Positions 54,148 through 62,666 of a stretch of 64,000 nt of DNA are shown here, piece after piece (position 1 is the first letter of the stretch; each line of letters opens with the position of its first letter). The stretch is taken from positions 40,001 through 104,000 of the forward strand of contig WGNK01000003.1 in the NCBI GenBank assembly GCA_016124535.1, in the 5' to 3' direction. The position numbers and the translations under genes are program-made. The notes beneath the pieces are model-generated. The model saw nothing but the letters and a program-made list of their open reading frames with translations. It did no database searches and was not told the origin of the DNA. The DNA comes from Azospirillum sp. (GTDB taxonomy: Bacteria > Pseudomonadota > Alphaproteobacteria > Azospirillales > Azospirillaceae).

Positions 54148-54601
54148 CGGGCCGCTCTTCAGGTTGGTGGCGTTCCGGGGTTAGTCCAAACCGTCGGCCA
54201 GATCAAGCGCCGCCACCCGCAGAGCCGCGACGCCCGGCACTCGCCCCACTTTTCGGTCGGGAGGTCGCCGACGACCGCGGAGTCCGGGACACGGGCCCCG
54301 GACAAAGCGTTCTCGGGTAATGATAAGTATAAAAACCAACTTGACAGATTTCATTGATCTCCGCCTATTGCCATGATCGCTGGCGCCTGTGACGGTGCTG
54401 GTGTGGCTGATGCCAGCGAGACTTTGAGCGAGACATCGAGTCCCCCGCCAGACCTCGACGAGGAGCCATGACCAGAGGCATCGCACCGCTCGATCGAGAC
54501 CCCGGAAGCACGATCCCATCGGCCGGACCCCGGCGGTTGGTCCCTGCTCGGCCCCTGGTCGCTGCGCAGACAGTCCGCGCGCGACGGAGCGACTGACCGC
54601 G
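54148..54601. other. Gap upstream of the COQ10-like gene
   Basis: This 454-base gap is divergent between the penicillin-binding protein and the COQ10-like gene. It has an AT-rich patch with TTGACA at 54341-54346 and no convincing -10. Two short frames follow, 54373-54471 (32 codons) and 54468-54596 (42 codons), which overlap by ATGA and lead straight to the next gene. I cannot tell whether they are translated. Confidence 0.5.
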
Positions 54602-55057
54602 ATGTCGAACCAGCTGATTCGGCGCGAGCCCGACGTCACGGCGGAGCAATTGTTCGACCTCGTCCTTGATGTCGAGAGCTATCCCCGTTTCGTGCCCTGG
54701 TACGAGGCGGCGCGGGTCAGTGACCGCAAGCCCGACAGCTATCGCACCGACCAGATCGTGCGATTCGCGGTGTTCCGCCAACAGTTCAAGGCGATCACCA
54801 GGTTTGAGCGACCGCACTGGATCACGGTCAGCGCCAGCGGCGGCGTGGTCAAGAATTTCGACCTGCACTGGAAGTTTTCGGTCCTCGACAGCGGCGGCTG
54901 CGAAGTCGCGCTGACCTTCGATCTCAGTCTGACCACCCGGCCGCTGCAGTCACTGGCGGCAAAGATCTCCGCGGAAGCCGTCAAGACCATGCTCGACGCC
55001 TTTGAGACCGAGGCGGCGCGGCGATTCGGTCCAACCGCTTGCGCCATTCAAGACTAA
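54602..55057 (+). CDS. COQ10/RatA-like START-domain protein
   Basis: A 151-residue polyketide-cyclase/START-like protein. Typical segments are AEQLFDLVLDVESYPRFVPWYEAARV, HWITVSASGGVVKNFDLHWKFSVLD and a helical end (LAAKISAEAVKTMLDAFETEAARRFG). In eukaryotes and alphaproteobacteria COQ10 binds ubiquinone and is needed for its efficient use in respiration; a similar E. coli protein is called RatA. The next gene, 79 bases on, is rquA, whose substrate is ubiquinone, so a quinone role is well supported by context. Confidence 0.88.
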   Translation: MSNQLIRREPDVTAEQLFDLVLDVESYPRFVPWYEAARVSDRKPDSYRTDQIVRFAVFRQQFKAITRFERPHWITVSASGGVVKNFDLHWKFSVLDSGGCEVALTFDLSLTTRPLQSLAAKISAEAVKTMLDAFETEAARRFGPTACAIQD

Positions 55058-55136
55058 TCGCCCAAGACTAACCGCCCGAGCCCCGACGCCCTGCCCGGCA
55101 ATCGCCCGCGCTGATAACCAAAATGGAGAGGAATCC

Positions 55137-55868
55137 ATGCCGACTGACGACACTCTCGCCCGACGGAGGCCGCAGGTCGGTATCGAATTCGACCTTGAGG
55201 GACCGGTCGACCTGGTCCCCGACTATCTGCGGCGGGTCTATTCCTGGGCTTATCTGAACCCGATCGGCCGCGCCATCTTCGATCATCCGGTCGTGGTGTC
55301 GGCGATCTTGTGGGGCAACTACCGGCGCCTGATCGAAACCGTTCAGGAGGAGATCGTACCCGGCTCCAAGGTGCTGCAGACCGCGTGCGTTTACGGCGAG
55401 TTTTCAGTCCGCCTGGCCGAGACGGTGGGCGAGGCCGGGAGTCTCGATATCATCGACGTGGCGCCGATTCAGGTCGAATATTGTCGCGCGAAGCTGAAGG
55501 ATTTTCGCTTTGCCCGCGTGATCTGCTGCGACGCGGTCGACCCGCCGCCCGGTCCCTATGACGCGGTGTGCTGCTTTTTCCTGCTGCATGAGGTTCCGGA
55601 GGACTACAAGCGCCGGATCGTCGCGGCGATTTTCGACCGGCTTCGGCCGGGCGGCAAGGCGGTGTTCGTCGATTACCACGGCCCCCATCCGGTGCATCCG
55701 CTCCGCCCGATCATGCGTGCGGTTTATCGCTGGCTTGAACCATTCGCCAAGGTGATGTGGAGCCGTGATATCGAGAGCTATGCGCCGGCTGACCCTGCGC
55801 TGACCTGGACCAAACAGACCTATTTCGGTGGGCTGTATCAGAAGACGGTGGCGATCAAGGCACCGTGA
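55137..55868 (+). CDS. rquA: Rhodoquinone biosynthesis protein RquA
   Basis: A 243-residue methyltransferase-fold protein. Segments that mark RquA are VPDYLRRVYSWAYLNP, VVSAILWGNYRRL, IIDVAPIQVEYCR, YDAVCCFFLLHEVPEDYKRR (141-160), VFVDYHGPH, HPLRPIMRAVYRWLEPFA and TKQTYFGGLYQKTVAI. RquA converts ubiquinone to rhodoquinone by replacing a methoxy group with an amino group, and despite its fold is not an ordinary methyltransferase. Rhodoquinone supports fumarate reduction at low oxygen. GGAGAGGA precedes the start. Length agrees with the family. Confidence 0.9.
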   Translation: MPTDDTLARRRPQVGIEFDLEGPVDLVPDYLRRVYSWAYLNPIGRAIFDHPVVVSAILWGNYRRLIETVQEEIVPGSKVLQTACVYGEFSVRLAETVGEAGSLDIIDVAPIQVEYCRAKLKDFRFARVICCDAVDPPPGPYDAVCCFFLLHEVPEDYKRRIVAAIFDRLRPGGKAVFVDYHGPHPVHPLRPIMRAVYRWLEPFAKVMWSRDIESYAPADPALTWTKQTYFGGLYQKTVAIKAP

Positions 55869-55918
55869 CGGAAGACGACAAGTGTTCCGGTTTGCCGCGC
55901 TCGCCTTGACCCCGGTAG

Positions 55919-55942
55919 TCCAGGGGGCTTCCGCCCCCTGGA
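55919..55942. terminator. Hairpin between convergent rquA and di-heme cytochrome genes
   Basis: TCCAGGGGGC and GCCCCCTGGA form a perfect 10-base-pair stem around a TTCC loop, between two genes that end toward each other. No long T run follows on either side. It probably ends transcription in both directions or protects both 3' ends. Confidence 0.65.
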
Positions 55943-55958
55943 TTCAAGGTGTGCCGCG

Positions 55959-57788
55959 TTAAAGGCTTTTCAGATACTCCAGCAGGGCCTTCTTTTCCTC
56001 GACCGTCAGGCTGGTGCCGTATTCGTGGCCGCACCGGCTGTTTCCGGAGTTGCGGTCGTAGCAGTCGGTGGTTTTCAAGCTGTCCTTGAAGATGGTCTGT
56101 TTGGCCGCCAGCCCGACCTTGGCGGTATCATAGGCCGGGCCGACGGCAAACTCGGCCGGACGATCCTGAACCGGTTGCAACAGGTCCCAAAGCGTCGGCA
56201 CCGAGCCATTGTGCAGGTAGGGCGCGGCCGCCCAGATTCCGTCCATCACCCGCGATTCATAGGCGTAGATCGGCTTGGCGGTCTTGCTAGCGGAATCCGC
56301 GTCCTCGGGCTGGCAGGGACCGACTGCCGTCTGGCTGGCTGGCTGGTTGAAGGCTGTTTTCAGGAATTCGTATTCCGGCCGACTGAGCACGCCCTTCAGC
56401 TTATCGTCGAAGCGTGCGATGGCTTTGGCATCGAAAGCGGCCATGGCGTCTGTATCTTCCTTGCCCAAGACCCCGGCCAGTTCCCTTGACGCGCGCTGGA
56501 GAATCGAGCCAACCACGGTGTTGGAGAGGATTTTGAACGCGCTGTCGCACTTTCCATAGAAGTCAAACGACACCGGTTTGCGCGCGCCCTCCAGGACGCC
56601 GGTTTTGGCGCTCCAGGTCAGGATGTCATGTTCGTGGCTGTCGGTGCCGACGTCGAGGATCGGAGTGGCCCAGGTCGCCTGGTTGGGGAATCGGGTGGCC
56701 CCCGCACGTTGGTCGTGGCATTCCCCGCAGCCGCCACTGCCCGTCGGCCGGTCGAAGATCGCTTTGCCGGCTGCGACCCGTTTGGCATCGAGCGGCCACG
56801 GCCATTTCGGCGACCCCAAGCTGTCGGGCGCGATCAGCTTTTCCAGGGCCAGGAGTCCGCCGAAATTGGCTGAATTGGTCGCCAGGTAGTCAACAAAGAG
56901 CACGTATGATTTCGGGTGCATTTCACCGAAGACACCGTAAACTTCTCCGAGATTTCTGGCCAGCCCAAGCAGTTCGTTACCATTTTCGGCGAACCCCGGC
57001 CACTGCGTCATATCCTGGATCGGAGCATTCCACAGGAATGGATAGCGGACCGGTGCCGAAGCTTTTTGAATGTTCTCCGGGATCACGTAGTTATCTTTTT
57101 TTGCGCCAATGTCGAGCCCGGTCAGGCGGTTGAAGATCATCGCCACGGCATCGAGTCTCGCGACCCCCCAGGGTGGGTTGGGTAACGCGCGTTCCATCAG
57201 GGTGTGGTACGGGCCGTACCACTCGGTGACCGAAGCCTTCAGGGTCGTCAACTCGTCCTGGCTCGGCTTGTGGCCCAGGACGTCCGTGGCGAAGACCAGG
57301 AGTACGGCATCGGAACCCAGGACCTTGGCGACCGCAGTGTCGAGATCTGCGAGGAAGGCCTGGAAGTCGACGATCGCCGGACCGCCGTCGATCCGATAGG
57401 ACGTGCCCTCAACGGTTATCTGGCGGGTGTGGCAGGCGGCACAGGTCATGCCGATCGCGGTGACGCCCTGGTAGTCGTTGGTGGTGAAGCCAACCGCCAA
57501 TCCGGGTGTCGGGCTCTCGGGGTTTGGCAGATAGCCGTAGCGTGACAGGCTGTTGGCGAGAAAGGCCTCGCCGTTCGGTTGCTTCAGCGCCGTCATCCAG
57601 GCCAGCGGCATGATCCGGGCACCTTGATCGCGGCTGTAGAAATCGCGCCATTGCACCGCGGTCCAGTTCGGTCCTTGGTCTACCCGGGTCGGTGCCGCCG
57701 CGTCCGCCGCCGCCGCACTGCCGGTCACCAGCGCGCCCAGTGCGATCACGGCAAGCAAAGCCGTGGCCGGCCCATGTGTTCGGTTCAT
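55959..57788 (-). CDS. Periplasmic di-heme c-type cytochrome, RoxA/MauG-related
   Basis: A 609-residue protein with a signal peptide (residues ~1-28). Two heme c sites are CAACH at 116-120 and CGECH at 354-358. Late segments such as VMDGIWAAAPYLHNGSVPTLWDLL are shared by the di-heme peroxidase group that includes rubber oxygenase RoxA and MauG. The large size is closer to RoxA than to ordinary ~340-residue cytochrome c peroxidases. The substrate cannot be told from sequence. Start ATG 57788 lies after a G-rich ribosome site. Confidence 0.83.
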   Translation of the reverse strand: MNRTHGPATALLAVIALGALVTGSAAAADAAAPTRVDQGPNWTAVQWRDFYSRDQGARIMPLAWMTALKQPNGEAFLANSLSRYGYLPNPESPTPGLAVGFTTNDYQGVTAIGMTCAACHTRQITVEGTSYRIDGGPAIVDFQAFLADLDTAVAKVLGSDAVLLVFATDVLGHKPSQDELTTLKASVTEWYGPYHTLMERALPNPPWGVARLDAVAMIFNRLTGLDIGAKKDNYVIPENIQKASAPVRYPFLWNAPIQDMTQWPGFAENGNELLGLARNLGEVYGVFGEMHPKSYVLFVDYLATNSANFGGLLALEKLIAPDSLGSPKWPWPLDAKRVAAGKAIFDRPTGSGGCGECHDQRAGATRFPNQATWATPILDVGTDSHEHDILTWSAKTGVLEGARKPVSFDFYGKCDSAFKILSNTVVGSILQRASRELAGVLGKEDTDAMAAFDAKAIARFDDKLKGVLSRPEYEFLKTAFNQPASQTAVGPCQPEDADSASKTAKPIYAYESRVMDGIWAAAPYLHNGSVPTLWDLLQPVQDRPAEFAVGPAYDTAKVGLAAKQTIFKDSLKTTDCYDRNSGNSRCGHEYGTSLTVEEKKALLEYLKSL

Positions 57789-58199
57789 TTCCCCCCCCCT
57801 TTTCAGCGCCAGCCCCGTGCTGACGGACTGTCCCGACCGAAGATCGGCAGGCGCCGCCCGATGAAGTAGCACAAGCGGCGAGCGCTTACTCTAAGCCGGA
57901 CTGGTTAATAAAGCGAGTTATCCTAGAGATGTCATACGAATGTATGGCAATGTTGTGTCAGATAGAACCATTGTGCGATTTTCAGTCTGGCTATTGCGCG
58001 CCCTTTGCGTGTCTCACTATATGACATACGTTCTTACTGAGTGTTTCGCTGACTTTTACCCGTAAGAATTCGCGGCGAGTCCGGCGCCGTCCGGCGCTCT
58101 GGCGGCGGTAGCGAAGAATCGCGGAGTTGACGCTGGCGGATTCGGTCTCTATACAGCCAGCTTCGTGCACATTGCCTCTTCGAATTCGGAGTCACTCTC
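57789..58199. other. Divergent control region between the di-heme cytochrome and rpmH
   Basis: This 411-base region is AT-richer than its flanks around 57900-58060. It holds CATAC-GAAT-GTATG (57933-57946), and an ATGTCATA / TATGACAT pair (57929-57936 and 58019-58026) about 90 bases apart, possible operator arms for the cytochrome gene. The rpmH promoter lies at its right end. Confidence 0.55.
58127..58155 (+). promoter_or_regulatory. Housekeeping sigma promoter of rpmH
   Basis: TTGACG at 58127-58132 and TATACA at 58150-58155 are separated by 17 bases. The extended form TTGACGC with CTATACA also fits the Caulobacter-type housekeeping consensus. It lies 45 bases before the rpmH start and would drive the rpmH-rnpA-yidD-yidC-engB row. 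Confidence 0.75.
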
Positions 58200-58334
58200 G
58201 TGAAACGGACATTTCAGCCGAGCCGGCTGGTGCGCAAGCGCCGCCACGGCTTTCGCGCGCGCATGGCAACTGTCGGCGGGCGTAAAGTGATCGCCAACCG
58301 TCGCTCCCAAGGCCGCAAACGGCTGTCGGCCTGA
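58200..58334 (+). CDS. rpmH: 50S ribosomal protein L34
   Basis: A 44-residue basic protein, [18 protein letters not shown] at the start and [11 protein letters not shown] at the end, an unmistakable L34. It starts with GTG, with GGAG eight bases upstream. L34 binds 23S rRNA. Its position before rnpA, yidD and yidC is the conserved order in bacteria. Confidence 0.97.
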   Translation: MKRTFQPSRLVRKRRHGFRARMATVGGRKVIANRRSQGRKRLSA

Positions 58335-58363
58335 CAGCCGGCAGCCGCGACGGAGTGTCGGAC

Positions 58364-58768
58364 ATGGACGGCCGCCCGACCTTGCGCCGGCGGAAGCTTG
58401 GGCGATTGAAGCGGCGGCCGGAGTTTCTGGCCGTGGCCGGCGCGAAGCGTAAATGGGCAGCGCCGGGATTTATCCTTCAGGCCCGGCGTCATGATGATCG
58501 GTTTCACCCGGCACCGGGTGAGTCCGAGCTGCGCCTTGGCCTGACCGCGACCAAGAAGATCGGCGGCGCCGTGGTGCGCAACCGTGCACGTCGGCGGTTG
58601 CGTGCCGCTGCCGCTGCGGTATTGCCGGGCCACGCCGCCCCCGGACACGACTTGGTGTTGATCGCGCGATCGGGCACGCTGACCCGCGGCTACGCTGACC
58701 TGCTGGCGGACCTCGCCACCGGACTGCGTCGTCTGGGGCTGTGGCAAGACGGGGCTGACCCACCGTGA
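58364..58768 (+). CDS. rnpA: Ribonuclease P protein component
   Basis: A 134-residue basic protein. RnpA features are [41 protein letters not shown] (the RNR-type RNA-binding motif) and [13 protein letters not shown]. It binds the RNase P RNA and helps process tRNA 5' ends. ATG 58364 follows GGAG; a GTG at 58355 is also possible. The stop overlaps yidD by four bases. Confidence 0.95.
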   Translation: MDGRPTLRRRKLGRLKRRPEFLAVAGAKRKWAAPGFILQARRHDDRFHPAPGESELRLGLTATKKIGGAVVRNRARRRLRAAAAAVLPGHAAPGHDLVLIARSGTLTRGYADLLADLATGLRRLGLWQDGADPP

Positions 58769-59037
58769 CGCCGCTGGCCCGCCTGATCGGTCTGCCGATC
58801 GTGCTCTATCAGTGGACCCTGGCCCCGGTCCTGGGCGCGAACTGCCGCTACCATCCGAGCTGCTCACGCTACGCCCTGGAGGCGCTTGCCCGCCACGGCG
58901 CCTTGAGGGGCAGCTGGCTCGCCGTCAAGCGGTTGGCACGCTGCCATCCCTGGGGGGGAGCGGGCTACGATCCCGTGCCCGATCCCGACCAGCCGCCGAC
59001 CTCGTCACCCACCCCAGGAACCACCGGGGCATCATGA
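58765..59037 (+). CDS. yidD: Membrane protein insertion efficiency factor YidD
   Basis: A 90-residue protein with the YidD core [58 protein letters not shown], including the three conserved Cys. It is thought to assist YidC in inserting inner-membrane proteins. It starts with GTG overlapping rnpA and ends overlapping yidC, so it is translationally coupled on both sides. Confidence 0.95.
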   Translation: MTPLARLIGLPIVLYQWTLAPVLGANCRYHPSCSRYALEALARHGALRGSWLAVKRLARCHPWGGAGYDPVPDPDQPPTSSPTPGTTGAS

Positions 59038-60800
59038 CCGACCAGAAGAACCTCGTCCTTGCGATTGCTCTGTCGATCGCCATCCTGCTCGGCTTCCAGT
59101 TGCTGTACGAGACGCCGCGCTTGAAGCAGCGCCAGGCCGAAACGGCCCGCCAGCAGACCCAGGAACTGGCAATGCCACTGGCCGCCGGCTCCCAACCGAA
59201 CCCGGCCACCTCCGGTGCGGTGATCCCAGGGATCGGCGCGCCGACCGGCGCCCCGCCGGCCGCGGCGATCCTCGACCGTGGGGTCCTGATCCGCCAGCAA
59301 TTCACCGCCGGTGATCGCATCCGGATCGAAACCCCGCGCCTGCACGGCTCGGTTAACCTGGTCGGCGGCCGCATCGACGACCTGACTCTGGCCGACTACC
59401 GCGAAACCGTCGATCCCAAGAGCCCCGAGATCGTCCTGCTGTCTCCGGGTGGCAGCACCAGCCCCTACTACGCCGAATTCGGCTGGGTCGCCGAGGCCGC
59501 AGGGGTCGCGGTCCCTGATGCCAACACCCGCTGGACCACCCAATCCAATATCCTGGGGCCGGACCACCCGCTGCAGCTCAGCTGGGACAACGGCGCCGGT
59601 CTGGTGTTCGAGAGGACGATTTCGGTCGACCAGAACTACATGTTCACCGTCGTCCAGCAGGTCCGCAATGCCACCACACAGCCGGTCACCTTGCTGCCCT
59701 ACGGCCTGATCTCGCGCCACGGAACGCCTCAGACCTCGGGCTACTACATTCTGCACGAGGGCCCGGTCGGCGTGGTCAATGACAAGCTCCACGAGCATGC
59801 CTATAAGGAGCTCAAGGAAAAGGGCACGGTGACCGATCGCTCGACCGGCGGCTGGATCGGGATTACCGACAAATATTGGCTGACCGCGTTGGTCCCCGAT
59901 CAACAGGCTCAGGAGACCGCGCGCTTCCTCTACAGCCAGCGGGGAGCCGAAGATCGCTATCAGGTTGATACCCTGGGTGACGGTCAGGTGATCGCGCCGG
60001 GTGCCACCGTCGAATCGACCGCGCGGATGTTCGCCGGCGCCAAGCTGGTGCGCCTGATCGACGACTATGCCGACCGCCTCAACATCCACAAATTCGACTT
60101 GGCGATCGATTTCGGCTGGTTCTACTTCCTGACCAAGCCGTTCTTCTACGCGCTGGATTTCCTCGGCCGGCTGTTCGGTAATTTTGGCATCGCGATCCTG
60201 GTCTTCACGGTCTGCGTCAAGGCCCTGTTCTACCCACTGGCCAATAAGTCGTACCGGTCGATGAGCAAAATGAAAAAGCTCCAGCCGGAAATGACCAAGA
60301 TCAAAGAGCGTTATGAGTCCGACCGCGCTCGGATGAACGAAGAGATGATGGCGCTCTACAAGCGGGAGAAGGTCAATCCGGTCAGCGGCTGCCTGCCGAT
60401 CGTGATCCAGATTCCGGTGTTCTTCGCGCTTTACAAGGTGCTGTTCGTCACCATCGAAATGCGTCAGGCCCCATTTTTCGGCTGGATCCAGGACCTCTCG
60501 GTGCCCGACCCGACCACCGTGTTCAACCTGTTCGGCCTGATCCCCTGGACCCCACCGCATATGCTGATGATCGGCGTCTGGCCGCTGATCATGGGCGTCT
60601 CGATGTTCCTTCAGCAGAAGATGAACCCGGCGCCGCCCGATCCGATCCAGCAGAAGGTGTTCATGTTCCTGCCGATCCTGTTCACCTTCATGCTGGCGAA
60701 TTTCCCGGCCGGGCTGGTGATCTATTGGGCTTGGAACAACTCGCTGTCGATTGCCCAACAATGGATGATCATGCGCAGCATGGGCGTAAAGGTCACGTGA
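59034..60800 (+). CDS. yidC: Membrane protein insertase YidC
   Basis: A 588-residue insertase. The N-terminal membrane span ([20 protein letters not shown]) is followed by a large periplasmic beta domain (~residues 80-350) and the conserved C-terminal five-span core ([74 protein letters not shown]). It inserts and folds inner-membrane proteins alone or with Sec. It overlaps yidD by ATGA and engB by GTGA. Confidence 0.97.
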   Translation: MTDQKNLVLAIALSIAILLGFQLLYETPRLKQRQAETARQQTQELAMPLAAGSQPNPATSGAVIPGIGAPTGAPPAAAILDRGVLIRQQFTAGDRIRIETPRLHGSVNLVGGRIDDLTLADYRETVDPKSPEIVLLSPGGSTSPYYAEFGWVAEAAGVAVPDANTRWTTQSNILGPDHPLQLSWDNGAGLVFERTISVDQNYMFTVVQQVRNATTQPVTLLPYGLISRHGTPQTSGYYILHEGPVGVVNDKLHEHAYKELKEKGTVTDRSTGGWIGITDKYWLTALVPDQQAQETARFLYSQRGAEDRYQVDTLGDGQVIAPGATVESTARMFAGAKLVRLIDDYADRLNIHKFDLAIDFGWFYFLTKPFFYALDFLGRLFGNFGIAILVFTVCVKALFYPLANKSYRSMSKMKKLQPEMTKIKERYESDRARMNEEMMALYKREKVNPVSGCLPIVIQIPVFFALYKVLFVTIEMRQAPFFGWIQDLSVPDPTTVFNLFGLIPWTPPHMLMIGVWPLIMGVSMFLQQKMNPAPPDPIQQKVFMFLPILFTFMLANFPAGLVIYWAWNNSLSIAQQWMIMRSMGVKVT

Positions 60801-61519
60801 CCGGGGACAAGCGCGGCGCGGCCCCGCCCCCGGCCGGAGCCGACGGCCCCGGCGATCTGGCCCAGCGGCCGGTGCCAGCGCTGATGCCCGACCTCGACGC
60901 TGCGGCGATCGAGGCGGGCCGTCTGCTGTTTGCGGCGGAGTGTCGGTTCCTGTGGGGGGTCGCGGAACTGAGCCAACTGCCCGAAGCCGGGCTCGACGAG
61001 ATCGCCTTCGCCGGCCGGTCAAATGTCGGCAAATCGAGTCTGGTCAATGCCCTGACCGGTCGACGCACCTTGGCCCGAACCTCTGGAACGCCGGGCTGCA
61101 CCCGCCAGCTCAATTTCTTCGATCTCGGCGAGCGCCTGGTTCTGGTCGATCTGCCTGGCTACGGCTATGCCCAAGAATCGAAAGAGCGGATCAGCGCCTG
61201 GACGGCGCTGGTCAACGCCTACCTCAAGGGGCGCGCGACGCTCCGCCGGGTCTGTCTGTTGATCGATGCCCGACACGGCCTGAAGCCGGTCGATGATGGC
61301 GTCCTGACCCTGCTCGATGGCGCCGCGGTGGCCTGCCAGGTGGTATTGACCAAGGCGGACAAGGTCAGCCCGAGCGATCTCGAACGCCGGCGCCGGGACA
61401 CCACCAGCGCCTTGGCCCGCCACCCCGCTGCTCATCCCGAGGTGGCCGCAACCAGCGCCCATGACGGCAGCGGCATCGCCGAATTGCGGGCGGGCCTGGC
61501 GACCCTCGCCCGCACCTGA
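60797..61519 (+). CDS. engB: Ribosome biogenesis GTPase EngB/YsxC
   Basis: A 240-residue GTPase. Motifs are G1 GRSNVGKS (73-80), G2 TSGTPGCTRQLNFF, G3 DLPGYGYA (118-125) and G4 TKADK. It is required for large-subunit assembly and, in some species, cell division. I take the GTG at 60797, which overlaps the yidC stop; an ATG at 60884 would give a shorter protein without the Pro/Ala-rich front. Confidence 0.93.
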   Translation: MTGDKRGAAPPPAGADGPGDLAQRPVPALMPDLDAAAIEAGRLLFAAECRFLWGVAELSQLPEAGLDEIAFAGRSNVGKSSLVNALTGRRTLARTSGTPGCTRQLNFFDLGERLVLVDLPGYGYAQESKERISAWTALVNAYLKGRATLRRVCLLIDARHGLKPVDDGVLTLLDGAAVACQVVLTKADKVSPSDLERRRRDTTSALARHPAAHPEVAATSAHDGSGIAELRAGLATLART

Positions 61520-61627
61520 GCTGAGCGCACCCCGGGCAGATCACCCGGAGCGGGGCGCCACCTCGCCCGTCGGGCTTATCTCCTCACCGTGCCGATTGCC
61601 CCCCCACGCCGATCAGCGAGCGGTGAC

Positions 61628-61662
61628 AAAAATGCCCCACCGCGAGGCACCGCGGCGGGGCA
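61628..61662 (-). terminator. Rho-independent terminator of the opgC-SGNH operon
   Basis: On the minus strand a 12-base-pair GC stem with one mismatch (TGCCCCGCCGCG pairing with CGCGGTGGGGCA) is followed directly by TTTTT. It lies about 125 bases beyond the stop of the last SGNH gene, leaving an unusually long 3' leader-out. It may also stop engB read-through. Confidence 0.75.
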
Positions 61663-61787
61663 AGGTAGGATACTGCCGGAACTGAACCGGAAGCGGGAGA
61701 GTTAGGAAGGATTCTACCGTAAAAAAGCAATGGCCGATTTGTTGCGCCGCGCCGAGTGGGCTTGATCGCCCCGGCAATCCCCGGCGG

Positions 61788-62630
61788 TCACGGCGCGTCG
61801 AGCATCATCCCGGCCCATTGGCTAGCCGTGAAGTCGTTCCCGTAGTCGGCGATCGTCCAGGCCAGCAGACGCGCGACGCAGTCGTAGCTGTGGTCGTTCA
61901 TGTGCAACATGTCTGGCGACAAAACCTCGTCAAGGTAGAGCCGACCATGGGTCAGCCAGTTGCGCATAATGGCGAAGCGATGGAAGACTGCGACGTTTTT
62001 CTCCCGGGCGACCGTCTCCATTCGCGTGATGAACTCTTTGAACCGCGGTTTGCTCAGGATGCGTGGTGAATACTGCAGGTCCATCAGCAGGGTTTCGATA
62101 TCGGCATCGTGCAGCCGGTCCAACCCCTGCCGTACCAGCTTCTGATAGTCGTCGAGGTTCATCCCCCGCAGCACCGCATTGGCACCAACCTGCCAGATCA
62201 CCAGATCGGGGTGATGGGCGAAGACATCGCGATCGAAGCGTGCCAACATCTGGGGCTCGACCTCGCCATTGACGCCGCGGTTGAGCACCGTGATCGATCG
62301 ACCGGGGTAGCGTTCACGCAGCAGCGCTTCCAGGCGCTCCGGATAGGCGGCGTCTTGCGAGCTGGCGCCGGCGCCGCCGGTCGAACTCGATCCGATCGCG
62401 ACAATCACGACCGGTAGCCCCTGCTCCAGGCGCGCGCTGATCTTGCTGAGCGGCAGCGTCGCAATCTTCTGGCCTGCGGCAACCTGACAACTCTGGGGAA
62501 TTTCCTCTGCCGGTCCGGACATCGCCGTCAGGCACCAGACCGCCGCGACCAGAAGTGCGAGTGCGGGTCCAAGCCGTCCGGCCCGCGGCCGGCTGCCCTG
62601 TGCGACCGCTGCAATGATCCGCTTACGCAT
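61788..62630 (-). CDS. Secreted SGNH-fold hydrolase with intact catalytic residues
   Basis: A 280-residue protein with an N-terminal hydrophobic signal or anchor (~20-40). All SGNH blocks are visible: block I IGSSSTGGAG with the nucleophile Ser, block II Gly in NRGVNGE, block III Asn in VGANAVLRG, and block V DMLHMNDHSY (the Asp-His pair in the usual DxLHxND form). It is an esterase or acyltransferase of a periplasmic substrate. The preceding gene is a paralogue lacking these residues, and the first gene of the operon is an OpgC-type acyltransferase, so a glycan acyl group is the likely target. Confidence 0.85.
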   Translation of the reverse strand: MRKRIIAAVAQGSRPRAGRLGPALALLVAAVWCLTAMSGPAEEIPQSCQVAAGQKIATLPLSKISARLEQGLPVVIVAIGSSSTGGAGASSQDAAYPERLEALLRERYPGRSITVLNRGVNGEVEPQMLARFDRDVFAHHPDLVIWQVGANAVLRGMNLDDYQKLVRQGLDRLHDADIETLLMDLQYSPRILSKPRFKEFITRMETVAREKNVAVFHRFAIMRNWLTHGRLYLDEVLSPDMLHMNDHSYDCVARLLAWTIADYGNDFTASQWAGMMLDAP

Positions 62631-62666
62631 CAGACTTCGGCCCCCCCTGGGCGGCGGGCGAAGCCG

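Noticed and set aside
58965..61022. A 685-codon minus-strand frame opposite yidC and engB.
   Set aside because: Same reason: antisense to conserved genes in a conserved operon, with biased composition.
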